Shown: positions 34,873-43,879 of the stretch, piece after piece
How the letters are laid out: each line of letters begins with the position of its first letter
Position numbering within the stretch: position 1 is the first letter of the stretch
Assembly (NCBI RefSeq): GCF_001435195.1
Contig: NZ_AZFQ01000055.1
Span: 108,120 to 159,025 of the forward strand
From: Liquorilactobacillus satsumensis DSM 16230 = JCM 12392
GTDB taxonomy: Bacteria; Bacillota; Bacilli; Lactobacillales; Lactobacillaceae
Reading direction: 5' to 3'
Length of the DNA: 50,906 nucleotides
Position numbers and translations under genes: made by a program
Notes under the pieces: model-generated
What the model was told of the DNA's origin: nothing
Database searches by the model: none
What the model saw: only the letters and a program-made list of their open reading frames with translations

Positions 34873-35150
34873 GCAAAAAAGCGTCCCTTAGCTGTTCAGT
34901 TAGAACGGCTAAAGGACGCTTTTGCGTGGTACCACCTTTATTTGTAATCTTAAGCAGACTACCTCAATTGTTTCATATGAAACAAATACACGATAATGTG
35001 TGTATGCAGTGCAACTTACTCTTGATTTTAGCTGCATGGCTCGGAGCTGATTGTCAATTATTTTTCCGGATTGCTTTTCAGCTCCCAGCAACTCTCTGAA
35101 CGGAAAATGTAAAAGACACTTCTCTTCTGTGCTTTTCAAGTTTTTATAAT
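34873..35150 (-). promoter_or_regulatory. T-box riboswitch of bcaT
   Basis: On the minus strand AAAGGTGGTACCACG (about 34940-34925) is the conserved T-box, followed by the terminator GCGTCC-TTTAGC ... GCTAA-GGGACGC with six T (34919-34873). Upstream GAGAGTTGCTGGGAGCTG and CAGCTCCGAGCC are Stem I elements. A likely specifier is ATC (35051-35049) in GACA-ATC-AGCTCCGAG, which would read isoleucine tRNA. The specifier position is judged by eye. Confidence 0.9.
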
Positions 35151-35431
35151 TTTCTTATCCAAATCTAATGTTTGACAGAAGCTTACACCCGCAACCTGAC
35201 GATGTCAAGTGCAAAAAAATGAGATTTTTGGTGGGCTTTAACATTTAAAAACTAACCACGAGCTAGTCCAAATGGGCAAGATGATATTGTTTAATAATTT
35301 TGCAGCTCTGGGTTGAATAATTATTTGTGTTAAATTATATGCAATTGTTTATAATAAGTAAGTGAATCTAGTATACTAGGCGTAATTTGTCAGTCTACTC
35401 TTTAATTTTTAGAAAGTTGAGAAATAAGTTG

Positions 35432-36214
35432 ATGGAAAGTTTAAGTTCATGGTTTCTGCTTTTCCCTGCTGGTATTGTAGCTGGAATTTTGAGTACAGTT
35501 ACAGGTTTGGCATCGTTAGTATCATATCCGACTTTACTCGCAGTGGGAGTTCCACCGGTCTTTGCGGATGTTACCAATACTGCTGCATTGGTTTTAACCG
35601 GTTTTGGATCTAGTATTTCTTCTCAAAGGGAATTGAAGGATCATCGGGGAGAATTGTTAAAAATTCTGCCACTCACGATTTTTGGCAGCATTTTCGGATC
35701 TATCTTGTTGCTAGTTCAACCAGCAGCATCCTTTACCCACATCGTACCTTTTTTTATTTTATTTGCAGGTTTGTTACTGTTACTCCCAATCCGACCCATT
35801 TTTACGCAAAGACAGGCACTTAAAAAGTCTGCTTCCCGCTTTGAGAGTGGTTTGAAAAAGACAATTTATTATACTGCAATTTTTTTGGTAGGCGCTTATG
35901 CCGGTTATTTTGGTGCAGCTGGAGGAGTAATTATGCTGGCAATTTTTTCAATTGGAAGTACCACTAAGTTTACGGTCTACAATGCACTGAAGAATGTTTC
36001 TTTGGGACTTTCGAATTTAGTCGCAACGCTCATCTATGCTTTTGAGTCGCATATCTACTGGTTATTGGTGATTCCCTTGGGGGCAGGGCTTTTCTTGGGT
36101 GGTTATCTTGGACCTAAGATTGTGCGACTGATTCCTGAAAAACCATTAAAGTTATGTGTAGGAGTAGGAGCACTTATCTTAGCAATTAGTCTTTTTATTC
36201 AGGCCTACCACTAG
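35432..36214 (+). CDS. TauE/SafE family permease
   Basis: About 260 residues and 7-8 membrane segments. FPAGIVAGILSTVTGLASLVSYPTLLAVGVPPVFADVTN is the N-terminal family half (quoted in parts: AGILSTVTGLASL, FADVTNTAALV), and GAYAGYFGAAGGVIMLAIF is the second half repeat. The family exports sulfite or sulfonates or moves other anions; the substrate is unknown. The ribosome binding site is poor for both the TTG at 35387 and the ATG at 35432; I prefer the ATG. A palindrome CTAGTATACTAG (35368-35379) lies in its promoter region. Single gene. Confidence 0.85.
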   Translation: MESLSSWFLLFPAGIVAGILSTVTGLASLVSYPTLLAVGVPPVFADVTNTAALVLTGFGSSISSQRELKDHRGELLKILPLTIFGSIFGSILLLVQPAASFTHIVPFFILFAGLLLLLPIRPIFTQRQALKKSASRFESGLKKTIYYTAIFLVGAYAGYFGAAGGVIMLAIFSIGSTTKFTVYNALKNVSLGLSNLVATLIYAFESHIYWLLVIPLGAGLFLGGYLGPKIVRLIPEKPLKLCVGVGALILAISLFIQAYH

Positions 36215-36279
36215 AAGTTGTGGCATAGGACCCGATTGTGGTGAACTAAGCAGTAGACTAGGATGTTATCAAACTACAG

Positions 36280-36318
36280 AACTGAATCCAAAAATGAGTT
36301 TTGGTTCAGGTTCTTGTA
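36280..36318 (+). terminator. Possible terminator after the TauE gene
   Basis: AGAAC-TGAATCCAAAA pairs imperfectly with TTTTGGTTCAGGTTCT. There is no long T run, so it is a weak candidate. Confidence 0.4.
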
Positions 36319-36326
36319 TGCCTAAG

Positions 36327-36363
36327 TGTAAACGCTTGCATTAAAACCGAATTACGCTATAAT
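36327..36363 (+). promoter_or_regulatory. Promoter overlapped by a CcpA box (cre)
   Basis: TGTAAACGCTTGCA (36327-36340) fits the cre consensus TGWAANCGNTNWCA closely. It overlaps the -35 TTGCAT (36336-36341), which stands 16 bases before a perfect -10, TATAAT (36358-36363). A bound CcpA would block the promoter. No intact gene follows for 500 bases. Confidence 0.75.
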
Positions 36364-36369
36364 ACGAAG

Positions 36370-36470
36370 TGTAAGGGATTATAGCAAACGCTATAATCGA
36401 AGGTTCAGTGGCATGCTTGCATGTTGACTGGATAAAAAGAGCTGTCGCAAGACAGTTAGAAAAGAGGTTA
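36370..36470 (+). ncRNA. Structured leader RNA, unidentified
   Basis: Right after the promoter come three hairpins in a row: GATTATAGC-AAAC-GCTATAATC (about 36378-36399), CAGT-GG-CATGC-TT-GCATG-TTG-ACTG (about 36406-36430), and AGCTGTC-GCAA-GACAGTT with a GNRA loop (about 36440-36457). AAAGAGG then precedes the TTG of the broken small gene. It looks like a leader with a regulatory fold, but does not match a riboswitch class that I know. Confidence 0.5.
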
Positions 36471-36474
36471 GAGT

Positions 36475-36645
36475 TTGAAAATCCCTTATTTAACAGCAGT
36501 CCAGTGAGATAGTTAATCAAGTCGATGATGATATTGAAGAAATTCAAGATTGTTAAAGGCAGAGTTAGCTAGACGAAAGAAAAAAGCAAACGGATTAAAA
36601 CCGGAACTTTATCTTGCTGGGCTGTTTTTTGATGACCAAAAATAA
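36475..36645 (+). pseudogene. Broken small gene of about 56 codons
   Basis: A TTG start 7 bases after AAAGAGG gives MKIPYLTAVQ and a stop. Removing one T (36505) and adding one T near 36551 joins three frames into EIVNQVDDDIEEIQD, LLKAELARRKKKANG and LKPELYLAGLFFDDQK before TAA (36643-36645). So two single-base changes have probably killed a small charged protein. The product is not recognised. The stretch TAACAGCAGTCCAGTGAG inside it resembles a PyrR-binding loop, probably by chance. Confidence 0.5.
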
Positions 36646-36858
36646 GCAAGGGCATCTATTTTACTAACCAAGTGGTTGAAAAACGGTCGTTAGCTAGTTT
36701 AAATTAGTCAGATGGTAAATAAAAGTTTTGAAATTTATCAGTTTAGCAAGCAATGAAAATAAAAATTAGAATTAAGTGATAAAAATTAAAAATTGCTATT
36801 GATTTTCTTCACAAGTGATGATACATTGATAATATCAAATTCGAAGGAGGCTACAGAC

Positions 36859-36939
36859 ATGAAAAAAGCAATGATCGAAATTAACGTTAAAGATGCGATT
36901 TTACCTGTAGCCTCACAACTTCAAGCCCTATTACTATAA
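36859..36939 (+). CDS. Leucine operon leader peptide
   Basis: A 26-codon frame after GAAGGAGG with an ATG 9 bases on: MKKAMIEINVKDAILPVASQ, then LQALLL. It ends in three leucine codons, CTA-TTA-CTA, directly before TAA. Two of these are CTA, a rarely used codon. It lies 138 bases before leuA and is followed by alternative hairpins and a terminator. This is the arrangement of ribosome-mediated attenuation: stalling at the leucine codons when charged leucine tRNA is scarce should prevent the terminator. Confidence 0.8.
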   Translation: MKKAMIEINVKDAILPVASQLQALLL

Positions 36940-37028
36940 CGCAGGACTCTGACAATTTATGTCGAGTCCTATTTGCGTTATGAAATGGGGCTTGGCCGGC
37001 ACCCCATTTCTGATGGGGTGCTTTTTTT
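36940..37028 (+). promoter_or_regulatory. Attenuator of the leucine operon
   Basis: Hairpin 1: CGCA-GGACTC pairs with GAGTCC-TA-TTGCG-type arm (36940-36977) and begins right after the leader stop. Alternative stem: AAATGGGG (36983-36990) with CCCCATTT (37002-37009). Terminator: GCACCCCAT and ATGGGGTGC (36999-37021) with seven T. The last two share CCCCAT and cannot form together. Confidence 0.8.
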
Positions 37029-37077
37029 GTTGGAAAATCAGTAATCAAAGGACAAAAATTCGAAAGGGTGGTTTGTG

Positions 37078-38241
37078 ATGACGAAACAAATTCAATTTTT
37101 TGATACAACATTGCGTGACGGTGAACAAACGATTGGAGTTAACTTCAGTATTGAGCAGAAGGTAGAATTGGCAAAACAGCTTGAGGCATGGGGAGTTGAT
37201 TGTATTGAAGCCGGGTTTCCGATTGCTTCTAAAGGTGATTTTGAGGCGGTCAGTGCGGTTGCACAAGCAGTGAAAAAGACTTGCGTCACCGGACTTGCAC
37301 GAGCACGTAAAGGAGATATTGATGCTTGTGTTGCAGCGACAGCAAAAGCTGCACATAAACAGATCCATGTTTTCATTGCTACTAGTCCGGTCCATCGTGA
37401 ATCTAAATTGCATATGTCCAAGGAACAGGTTCTTAAAGCAATCAAAGATTCTGTTTCATATGCGCATCAATTCTTTGAAATTGTGGAATTTTCACCCGAG
37501 GATGCCACGCGGACTGAGTATGATTACTTATGTAAAGTAATTCAAACAGCAATTGATGCAGGGGCTTCAGTCATTAATATTCCTGATACTGTGGGATATA
37601 CAAATCCTGCAGAATTTGCAGAACTGTTCCAGTATATGCAAAAAAAGATCCCGTCATTTGCTGAGGTGACCTTTTCTGTACATTGCCACGATGACTTAGG
37701 CATGGCGGTTGCAAACAGTATGGCTGCAATTAAAAATGGAGCAACTCGGATTGAAGGCACCGTTAATGGAATTGGCGAACGGGCAGGCAACGCGGCACTT
37801 GAAGAGGTTGCTGCAGGTTTATACGTAAGAAAGGATTATTACGATGCAGTAGATCGGATTGATTTGAAAAAAACAAAAGCGATCAGCGAGCTGATTAGTC
37901 GTTATACAAAAATGCCTGTGCCACATAACAAAGCGGTTGTCGGAGCGAATGCTTTCGCACATGAATCTGGAATCCATCAGGATGGGATGTTAAAAAGTCC
38001 ACAGACATATGAGATTTTAACCCCTGAGTCAGTCGGAGCTGCCAAAACCACGTTGCCTTTAGGTAAGCTTTCAGGATCACATGCGGTGATGACGAAGCTT
38101 AGACAGATGGGATACAGCGTTGAACGTGAAGACATGCAGCAGATCTTTCCAATCTTCAAGAATAAAGCAGATCATACTGCGATTGTCTCAGAAACTGATT
38201 TGCGTGAAATAATGGAAAAATTTGAAAAGGTGGTTTCATAA
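37078..38241 (+). CDS. leuA: 2-isopropylmalate synthase without the regulatory domain
   Basis: A 387-residue enzyme that condenses acetyl-CoA with 2-oxoisovalerate. DTTLRDGEQTIGVNFS, the metal-site HCHDDLGMAVANS, GTVNGIGERAGNAALEEV and HESGIHQDGMLK are all present. It ends soon after the HSGIHQDG-type subdomain; common LeuA proteins run to about 510 residues with a leucine-binding dimer domain, which is missing here. Feedback inhibition by leucine may therefore be absent or different. AAAGGGTGG precedes the ATG at 37078. First gene of leuABCD; TAATG overlap with leuB. Confidence 0.93.
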   Translation: MTKQIQFFDTTLRDGEQTIGVNFSIEQKVELAKQLEAWGVDCIEAGFPIASKGDFEAVSAVAQAVKKTCVTGLARARKGDIDACVAATAKAAHKQIHVFIATSPVHRESKLHMSKEQVLKAIKDSVSYAHQFFEIVEFSPEDATRTEYDYLCKVIQTAIDAGASVINIPDTVGYTNPAEFAELFQYMQKKIPSFAEVTFSVHCHDDLGMAVANSMAAIKNGATRIEGTVNGIGERAGNAALEEVAAGLYVRKDYYDAVDRIDLKKTKAISELISRYTKMPVPHNKAVVGANAFAHESGIHQDGMLKSPQTYEILTPESVGAAKTTLPLGKLSGSHAVMTKLRQMGYSVEREDMQQIFPIFKNKADHTAIVSETDLREIMEKFEKVVS

Positions 38242-39308
38242 TGCAGGGGAAGAAAAAGGTACAAATCACGGCTTTAGCAGGGGATTATATTGGGCCGGAG
38301 ATTATGGCAGCCGGGCTTAAGGTCCTAGAAGTGGTTGGAGAAAATGGGCGCTTTGATTACGAACTACATGAAGTTCCCTTCGGTGGAGCTGCAATTGATC
38401 AGACGGGTGAACCGCTACCGCAAGAGACACTCAGTGCTTGTCAGCAAAGCGACGCAGTGCTACTGGCGGCCATTGGTGGGCCTAAGTGGGACCACGCTGT
38501 TAAACGACCAGAGGCGGGTCTATTAGAAATTCGCAAAAAGTTAAATCTGTTCGCAAATATTCGTCCAACTGTGATTGAAGAAGCAATGCAGCAATATTCA
38601 CCTTTAAAAAATGGAAAACCGGTTAATTTTGTGATTGTGCGTGAACTTACTAGTGGAATTTACTTTGGCACTCCACGCCAACTGGATGAAAATTATGCGC
38701 TTGATACAATGCGATATACCAAAGAAGAAGTTCAACGAATTACACGCAGTGCTTTTGAACTCGCACGCAAACGAAAAAAGCATGTCACGTTGGTAGATAA
38801 GGCCAATGTTCTAGCAACTAGTAAATTTTGGCGCAGAATTGTTGCCGAAATTGCCCTTACGTATCCTGATGTAGCTTATGATGCTTGTTATGTTGATGCT
38901 GCCTCGATGAAAATAATCTCTGCACCACAGCAATTTGACGTTATTTTGACCGAGAATTTGTTTGGCGATATTCTCAGTGATGAAGCGGCCGAGATTACAG
39001 GTTCGCTTGGAACTATTCCTTCAATGAGCTTAGGCAGCAGCGGTCCTGCGCTCTATGAACCGATTCATGGGTCTGCACCGGATATTGCTGGTAAAGGAAT
39101 TGCGGATCCGATTTCAATGATTAGATCTGTTGCAATGATGCTTGCTAATTCGTTTGACCGTGCGGATCTTGTGGCACAAATTACGACAGCTATCAACGCT
39201 GTCATTAGTAAACAAATTGTCACACCTGATCTTGGCGGCAACGCCAGCACCACAGAAGTTACTGATGCGATTATCACTACAATCAAAGAAAGTAGGAACA
39301 GCAAATGA
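38241..39308 (+). CDS. leuB: 3-isopropylmalate dehydrogenase
   Basis: A 355-residue NAD-dependent enzyme. [17 protein letters not shown] at the start, [12 protein letters not shown], the [13 protein letters not shown] and FANIRP blocks, [24 protein letters not shown], and [19 protein letters not shown] followed by [18 protein letters not shown] are the complete set of family motifs. It oxidises and decarboxylates 3-isopropylmalate to 2-oxoisocaproate. Its ATG overlaps the leuA stop and its own stop overlaps the leuC start. Confidence 0.96.
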   Translation: MQGKKKVQITALAGDYIGPEIMAAGLKVLEVVGENGRFDYELHEVPFGGAAIDQTGEPLPQETLSACQQSDAVLLAAIGGPKWDHAVKRPEAGLLEIRKKLNLFANIRPTVIEEAMQQYSPLKNGKPVNFVIVRELTSGIYFGTPRQLDENYALDTMRYTKEEVQRITRSAFELARKRKKHVTLVDKANVLATSKFWRRIVAEIALTYPDVAYDACYVDAASMKIISAPQQFDVILTENLFGDILSDEAAEITGSLGTIPSMSLGSSGPALYEPIHGSAPDIAGKGIADPISMIRSVAMMLANSFDRADLVAQITTAINAVISKQIVTPDLGGNASTTEVTDAIITTIKESRNSK

Positions 39309-40678
39309 AACAGACAATGTTTGACAAACTTTGGGATAGACACGTAATTTCTGGTGAACCAGGAGGCCCGCAACTAATTTATGTTGATCTTCACCTAGTG
39401 CATGAAGTCACCTCTCCGCAGGCCTTCGAAGGATTACGTGAAAATGGTCGTCAGGTAAGAAGAACTGACAAAACATTTGCAACGATGGATCATAATGTTC
39501 CTACGACTGATATTTTTAACGTGAAAGATGCAATTTCACGCAAACAAATCGAAACACTAGCGCGAAACGCCAAAGAATTCGGAATTCGATTAGCTGGAAT
39601 GGGACACGCAGATCAGGGAATTATTCATGTGATTGGACCACAACTTGGACTGACACAGCCAGGGATGGTAGTGGTATGCGGTGATTCACATACTGCTACC
39701 CATGGAGCCTTTGGTTCAATTGCTTTTGGAATTGGAACTAGTGAAGTTGAACATGTACTTGCCACGCAGACAATTTGGCAAACCAAACCCAAGACGATGG
39801 GAATTCATGTGCATGGACGATTACCACATGGTGTCTATGCCAAGGATATCATTATGGGAATCATTGCACGTGAAGGAGTGGCCTTTGGTACCGGTTATGC
39901 CGTTGAGTTATATGGAGATACGATTGAGAACATGAGCATGGAAGAGAGAATGACCCTCTGTAATATGGGAATTGAAGGAGGGGCAAAAATGTGCAATGTT
40001 AAACCGGATCAAACGACTTTTGACTATGTTGCTGGCCGTAAATACGCACCTAAAAATATGAAGCGGGCGATTGCAGACTGGAAACAATACTATACTGATA
40101 GTCCTGAGGCATTTGACAAGGTCATTGATTTCGATGTACACAAACTTGCTCCGTTTGTTTCTTGGGGAACAAATCCTGGGATGTCAGTGCCCGTTGATGA
40201 AAAATTGCCAGAAATCAAGAACGCTGACGATCAAAAAGCTTTTGATTATGTTGGCTTGCGTCCTGGACAACCTGTTTTGGATATTCCGATTCAATATGCA
40301 TTCTTTGGGTCTTGTACTAATGGGCGCTTATCAGACTTAAAAATTGCCGCAAATGTTTTGAAGGGCCACCACATTGCAGCCGGGGTCACCGCTTTAGTTG
40401 TTCCCGGGTCACGGGCCGTAAAAGAAGCCGCTGAAAAAATGGGGATTGATCAGATCTTTAAGAATGCTGGTTGTGAGTGGCGCGAACCCGGTTGTTCTGC
40501 TTGTTTAGGTATGAACCCGGACCAAGTGCCAGCAGGGTTGCACTGCGCTTCGACTTCTAATCGGAATTTTGAAGGACGCCAAGGCGCAGGATCACGGACA
40601 CATTTGGCAAGCCCCGCAATGGTTGCGTACGCTGCAATTAATGGACATTTTGTTGATATCAGAAAGGAAGAAGTCTAA
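39305..40678 (+). CDS. leuC: 3-isopropylmalate dehydratase large subunit
   Basis: A 457-residue aconitase-family subunit. [33 protein letters not shown] (in parts) opens it; [38 protein letters not shown] (in parts) and [11 protein letters not shown] follow. The three iron-sulfur cluster cysteines are in GSCTNGR and GCSACLGMN. With LeuD it converts 2- to 3-isopropylmalate. ATGA overlap with leuB; TAATG overlap with leuD. Confidence 0.96.
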   Translation: MKQTMFDKLWDRHVISGEPGGPQLIYVDLHLVHEVTSPQAFEGLRENGRQVRRTDKTFATMDHNVPTTDIFNVKDAISRKQIETLARNAKEFGIRLAGMGHADQGIIHVIGPQLGLTQPGMVVVCGDSHTATHGAFGSIAFGIGTSEVEHVLATQTIWQTKPKTMGIHVHGRLPHGVYAKDIIMGIIAREGVAFGTGYAVELYGDTIENMSMEERMTLCNMGIEGGAKMCNVKPDQTTFDYVAGRKYAPKNMKRAIADWKQYYTDSPEAFDKVIDFDVHKLAPFVSWGTNPGMSVPVDEKLPEIKNADDQKAFDYVGLRPGQPVLDIPIQYAFFGSCTNGRLSDLKIAANVLKGHHIAAGVTALVVPGSRAVKEAAEKMGIDQIFKNAGCEWREPGCSACLGMNPDQVPAGLHCASTSNRNFEGRQGAGSRTHLASPAMVAYAAINGHFVDIRKEEV

Positions 40679-41262
40679 TGGAACCAATTACGACGATTAC
40701 TAGTACGACAATTCCGCTAATGAAGGAAAATATTGATACTGATCAAATTATTCCTAAGCAATTTTTAAAGAACATTCTAAAAGTAGGTTACGGCAAAAAC
40801 TTGTTCTATGATTGGCGTTATTTAGCAGATCGGACGCCTAATCCAGAATTTATTTTGAACCAACCAGAACGCCAAGGGGCACAAATTTTAGTGACCGGTG
40901 ATAATTTTGGATGCGGCTCTTCACGTGAGCATGCGGTCTGGGCTTTGAAAGATTTCGGATTTAAAGTAATTATTGCCGGTGGCTATAGCGATATTTTTTA
41001 CATGAATAGTACTAAAAATGGAGTATTGGCAATTATTCTTCCAGAAGAACAGCGTCGTATTTTAGCACAAATTCCGACAGACGCTAAGATTACCGTTGAT
41101 TTGCCGCAACAACAGGTACGTTATCAACACTTCAGTTTTGATTTTGACATTGATCCATTGTGGAAAAATAAGTTCATTAAGGGATTGGACGATATTGCGA
41201 TCACAATGGGATACGAAGATCAAATTGCGGCTTATGAAGCAAATATCCCAAACTATAACTGA
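40678..41262 (+). CDS. leuD: 3-isopropylmalate dehydratase small subunit
   Basis: A 194-residue swivelling-domain subunit. [42 protein letters not shown] (in parts) and [16 protein letters not shown] are the LeuD motifs. It completes the isomerase with LeuC. The overlap with leuC favours equal production of the two subunits. Confidence 0.95.
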   Translation: MEPITTITSTTIPLMKENIDTDQIIPKQFLKNILKVGYGKNLFYDWRYLADRTPNPEFILNQPERQGAQILVTGDNFGCGSSREHAVWALKDFGFKVIIAGGYSDIFYMNSTKNGVLAIILPEEQRRILAQIPTDAKITVDLPQQQVRYQHFSFDFDIDPLWKNKFIKGLDDIAITMGYEDQIAAYEANIPNYN

Positions 41263-41273
41263 GAGGTACTTTT

Positions 41274-42563
41274 ATGGAAATGCAAAATGTTGCAGAATTA
41301 CAAAAGAGAATTGATCGGACACATGAATCGCCATTATTTTATAAGATCTTTGCACTAGTGGCAGGTGGGATGTTTTTAGATGCTGCTGATGTCTACATGG
41401 CCAGTGCAGTGGTTAGCTCAGTTTTTAAAAGCGGCTGGTCAACACTAGCACAGAATTCGTATTTTCTTTCAGGTGGATTTTTAGGATTATTTATTGGCTC
41501 TTTAATTGCAGGTTTTATCGGAGATCTTAAAGGGCGCCGTGTTGCCTATCAGGTTAACCTTTTATTATTTGGCGGATTTACCTTCCTAGCTGCATTTGCA
41601 CCTAATATGTGGGTTTTGATTATTTGCCGTTTGTGCGCAAGTATTGGTCTGGGATCAGAAATTGTGACTGGATATTCAATGGTTAATGAATTTGCACCAA
41701 TTCATAATCGCGGTAAGTGGTGTGCGGGTGTTTCGTTAATTGCAAACTGTGGGGCACCGTTGACCTTGCTTCTTTGTACCTTGATTATTCCACGTTTTGG
41801 TTGGCGGGTCATGTTTGCAGGGATTGGAATTGCTGCAGCAATTTTATGGTATTTACGGCGCGATATTCCTGAATCTCCGCGATGGTTAATGGTACATGGG
41901 AAAAATGAACAGGCAGAAACGGTCATTAAACAACTGGAAGTTAATGGCAGCCGAACAGCAATGCAATCAAAAAAAGCGACACCGGTGCAACACTCTTTGG
42001 GAATTAGTCTGTTCGTCGCGATTGTTGCAGTTTCGGCGGTTAACATTTGTCAGTATACATTTACCTCATGGACACCAACATTGTTGGTTAAGCGTGGAAT
42101 TAACATTTCAAGTTCGTTGGGACTGTCAACGTTAATGATGCTTGGGGCACCTGTCGGCTGCGCACTTGGAGCATATTTGGTTGATCGAATCGGCCGTAAA
42201 AAAACAATTGTACCCGCCTTTTTACTGACAGCAGTTTTTGGAATGCTGTATGCGCAACAGGCAAGTACAAGTGGCGTAGTTATCGTAGGGTTCTTGTTGA
42301 CAACTTGTTTTTATGTTTTGATGGCTAGTGTGGTGGCTGTTTACGTTGCAGAATTGTTCACGACGGCTTTTCGCTTCCGGGGTGCCGGAATCTCCAATGG
42401 GATTGCTAAGTTATTTACGGTTGCAATGCCCCTTGTTGTTGCATGGATGCTGCAGGTCACATCCGTCGAGATGATTTTTTGGACTATCAGTGCAATTGCA
42501 TTGTTTGCCGGGGTAGTTGTTTGGACGTTAGGAACCGAGACCAATCAACGAAAGATTGGTTAG
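41274..42563 (+). CDS. MFS transporter at the end of the leu operon
   Basis: A 429-residue, 12-segment transporter with sugar-porter/NiaP-like signatures: GFIGDLKGRRVAYQ between TM2 and TM3, CRLCASIGLGSEIVTGYSMV, RRDIPESPRWLMVHGK after TM6, and YLVDRIGRKKTIVPA between TM8 and TM9. GAGAGG precedes the ATG, 11 bases after leuD, with no terminator between, so it should be under the same attenuator. A role in moving leucine-pathway compounds (a branched-chain hydroxy or oxo acid) is an inference from position only. Confidence 0.85.
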   Translation: MEMQNVAELQKRIDRTHESPLFYKIFALVAGGMFLDAADVYMASAVVSSVFKSGWSTLAQNSYFLSGGFLGLFIGSLIAGFIGDLKGRRVAYQVNLLLFGGFTFLAAFAPNMWVLIICRLCASIGLGSEIVTGYSMVNEFAPIHNRGKWCAGVSLIANCGAPLTLLLCTLIIPRFGWRVMFAGIGIAAAILWYLRRDIPESPRWLMVHGKNEQAETVIKQLEVNGSRTAMQSKKATPVQHSLGISLFVAIVAVSAVNICQYTFTSWTPTLLVKRGINISSSLGLSTLMMLGAPVGCALGAYLVDRIGRKKTIVPAFLLTAVFGMLYAQQASTSGVVIVGFLLTTCFYVLMASVVAVYVAELFTTAFRFRGAGISNGIAKLFTVAMPLVVAWMLQVTSVEMIFWTISAIALFAGVVVWTLGTETNQRKIG

Positions 42564-42601
42564 AAAGATTTAAAAGCAAAAAAACAAAGAACACACTCGG
42601 T

Positions 42602-43192
42602 TTAGAATTTAAATGGCAGAGATTCAATGCGCTGCAAATAACGTTGCCGTTTGGCTAGTGTGGAGTTGGTGATTCCACCACAATTAAGCCATGTTCCATG
42701 TTTGACACCGATTTGTTTTAAAGTTTTGTTGATAAAGATTTTTTGAATGCCATTGCCCATAAAGCATTTGAAATAGAAGGTGGGTGAGGTTGAGGTTGTC
42801 AGTACATAGGCATGCTTTAAATTAGTCAAGCAGCCGCGGATTCCAGTTCTGGTAACGATGTGCGAGAGTCCCTCGCCTTCTTTCATGACTTTATCAATGA
42901 ATCCTTTTAACATTCCAGGAATGCTGTTCCACCAAATTGGAGTAATGAAGATGATCCCAGAAGCATTCTTTAGTTGGGTGAGGTACTTAGTGACTAACGG
43001 ATCATGTGTTTTACCTGAATGGAAAAGGCGGAGTTCCTCGGCATCATAAAAAGGTTTGAAATTATCACGGTAGAGATCAATCACCGCATACGCACAATTT
43101 TGTTTTTCTAAATTACTTTTAACAGCTGTTAAAACAGCATGGTTAAAGCTTTGATTGTAGGGATGGCAGTAAACAATGAGTACTTTATTCAT
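42602..43192 (-). CDS. NAD(P)H-dependent oxidoreductase, flavodoxin-like (NQO/KefF type)
   Basis: A 196-residue flavodoxin-fold protein: KVLIVYCHPYNQSFNHAVL binds the FMN/FAD phosphate, and FITPIWWNSIPGMLKGFIDKV is the second conserved block, typical of modulator of drug activity B and quinone reductases. GGAGGCTCCT precedes the ATG. It overlaps the end of the TetR gene by 8 bases, so the regulator and reductase are coupled. Probably a quinone or nitro-compound reductase under the control of that TetR. Confidence 0.88.
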   Translation of the reverse strand: MNKVLIVYCHPYNQSFNHAVLTAVKSNLEKQNCAYAVIDLYRDNFKPFYDAEELRLFHSGKTHDPLVTKYLTQLKNASGIIFITPIWWNSIPGMLKGFIDKVMKEGEGLSHIVTRTGIRGCLTNLKHAYVLTTSTSPTFYFKCFMGNGIQKIFINKTLKQIGVKHGTWLNCGGITNSTLAKRQRYLQRIESLPFKF

Positions 43193-43763
43193 AGGAGCCT
43201 CCTTTTAATAGCTTATTTAGAGTTTGTTCGAGTAAATGATAATCTTTGGTTACAATCTTATTTTTTAACAAGATGCCATAACCTTGAATGAATGACCAGA
43301 TTTGAATAAATAGTACGTGTTCTGAAACAGTAGTATGTTCTGTACGAGTTACCGCAGCTACAACAGTTTTTGTTAACTTTAGAAATTGAAACTTGTCACT
43401 TGTCGGACTAGCGGCTGGATAGCTAGTGCGCACGCTTGGATTGAAGAATAGAAAGTCGATAACTTGGGGTTCGTTAATGAAATAGTCCAATAACTGATCT
43501 CCGAGGATAAGAAGTGCCTTGACAGGATCTTGTGGCAAGGAGGCAACTACTGCCGGAGAAATTTCAGCATAAAGACGGTGCGAGAGTTTTTCAGAGACGA
43601 CATAGAACAAGTCGTCTTTGTTTTTAAAGTGTTTATAAAAGGCACCAGTGGTGAGGTTCAATTGTTGTGAAAGGTTACGCAGTGAAAGCTGCTGCAGTTG
43701 ACCCTGCTGAATTTTTTGAATGGTAAGAGCAATAATTTTTGTCCGTGTATTATTTTGATTCAT
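43185..43763 (-). CDS. TetR/AcrR family regulator
   Basis: A 192-residue regulator. The helix-turn-helix (LSLRNLSQQLNLTTGAFYKHFKNKDDLFYVV, in parts) lies at residues about 25-60, and the C-terminal ligand domain (VKALLILGDQLLDYF ... IQIWSFIQGYGIL) resembles WHG/TetR_C_13-type domains. GAGGAGGAAG precedes the ATG at 43763. Operon with the NAD(P)H oxidoreductase. Confidence 0.88.
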   Translation of the reverse strand: MNQNNTRTKIIALTIQKIQQGQLQQLSLRNLSQQLNLTTGAFYKHFKNKDDLFYVVSEKLSHRLYAEISPAVVASLPQDPVKALLILGDQLLDYFINEPQVIDFLFFNPSVRTSYPAASPTSDKFQFLKLTKTVVAAVTRTEHTTVSEHVLFIQIWSFIQGYGILLKNKIVTKDYHLLEQTLNKLLKGGSYE

Positions 43764-43879
43764 GGATCTTCCTCCTCTCCAAAGGGTAACACTGTTATCC
43801 TTTGGGTTCAACTTAAATTTCGAAGATTATTTAATGGAACACGGAAACGCAGCTACTACAAAACAAAATGGAACAAAAC

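Noticed and set aside
34909-35139. 76-codon frame on the minus strand
   Set aside because: It lies wholly within the T-box leader.
36490-36520. PyrR-binding loop (CAGTCCAGTGAG) and pyrimidine attenuator
   Set aside because: The motif matches well, but no pyr gene follows and the same bases fit the reading frame of the broken small gene; the terminator that should follow is poor.
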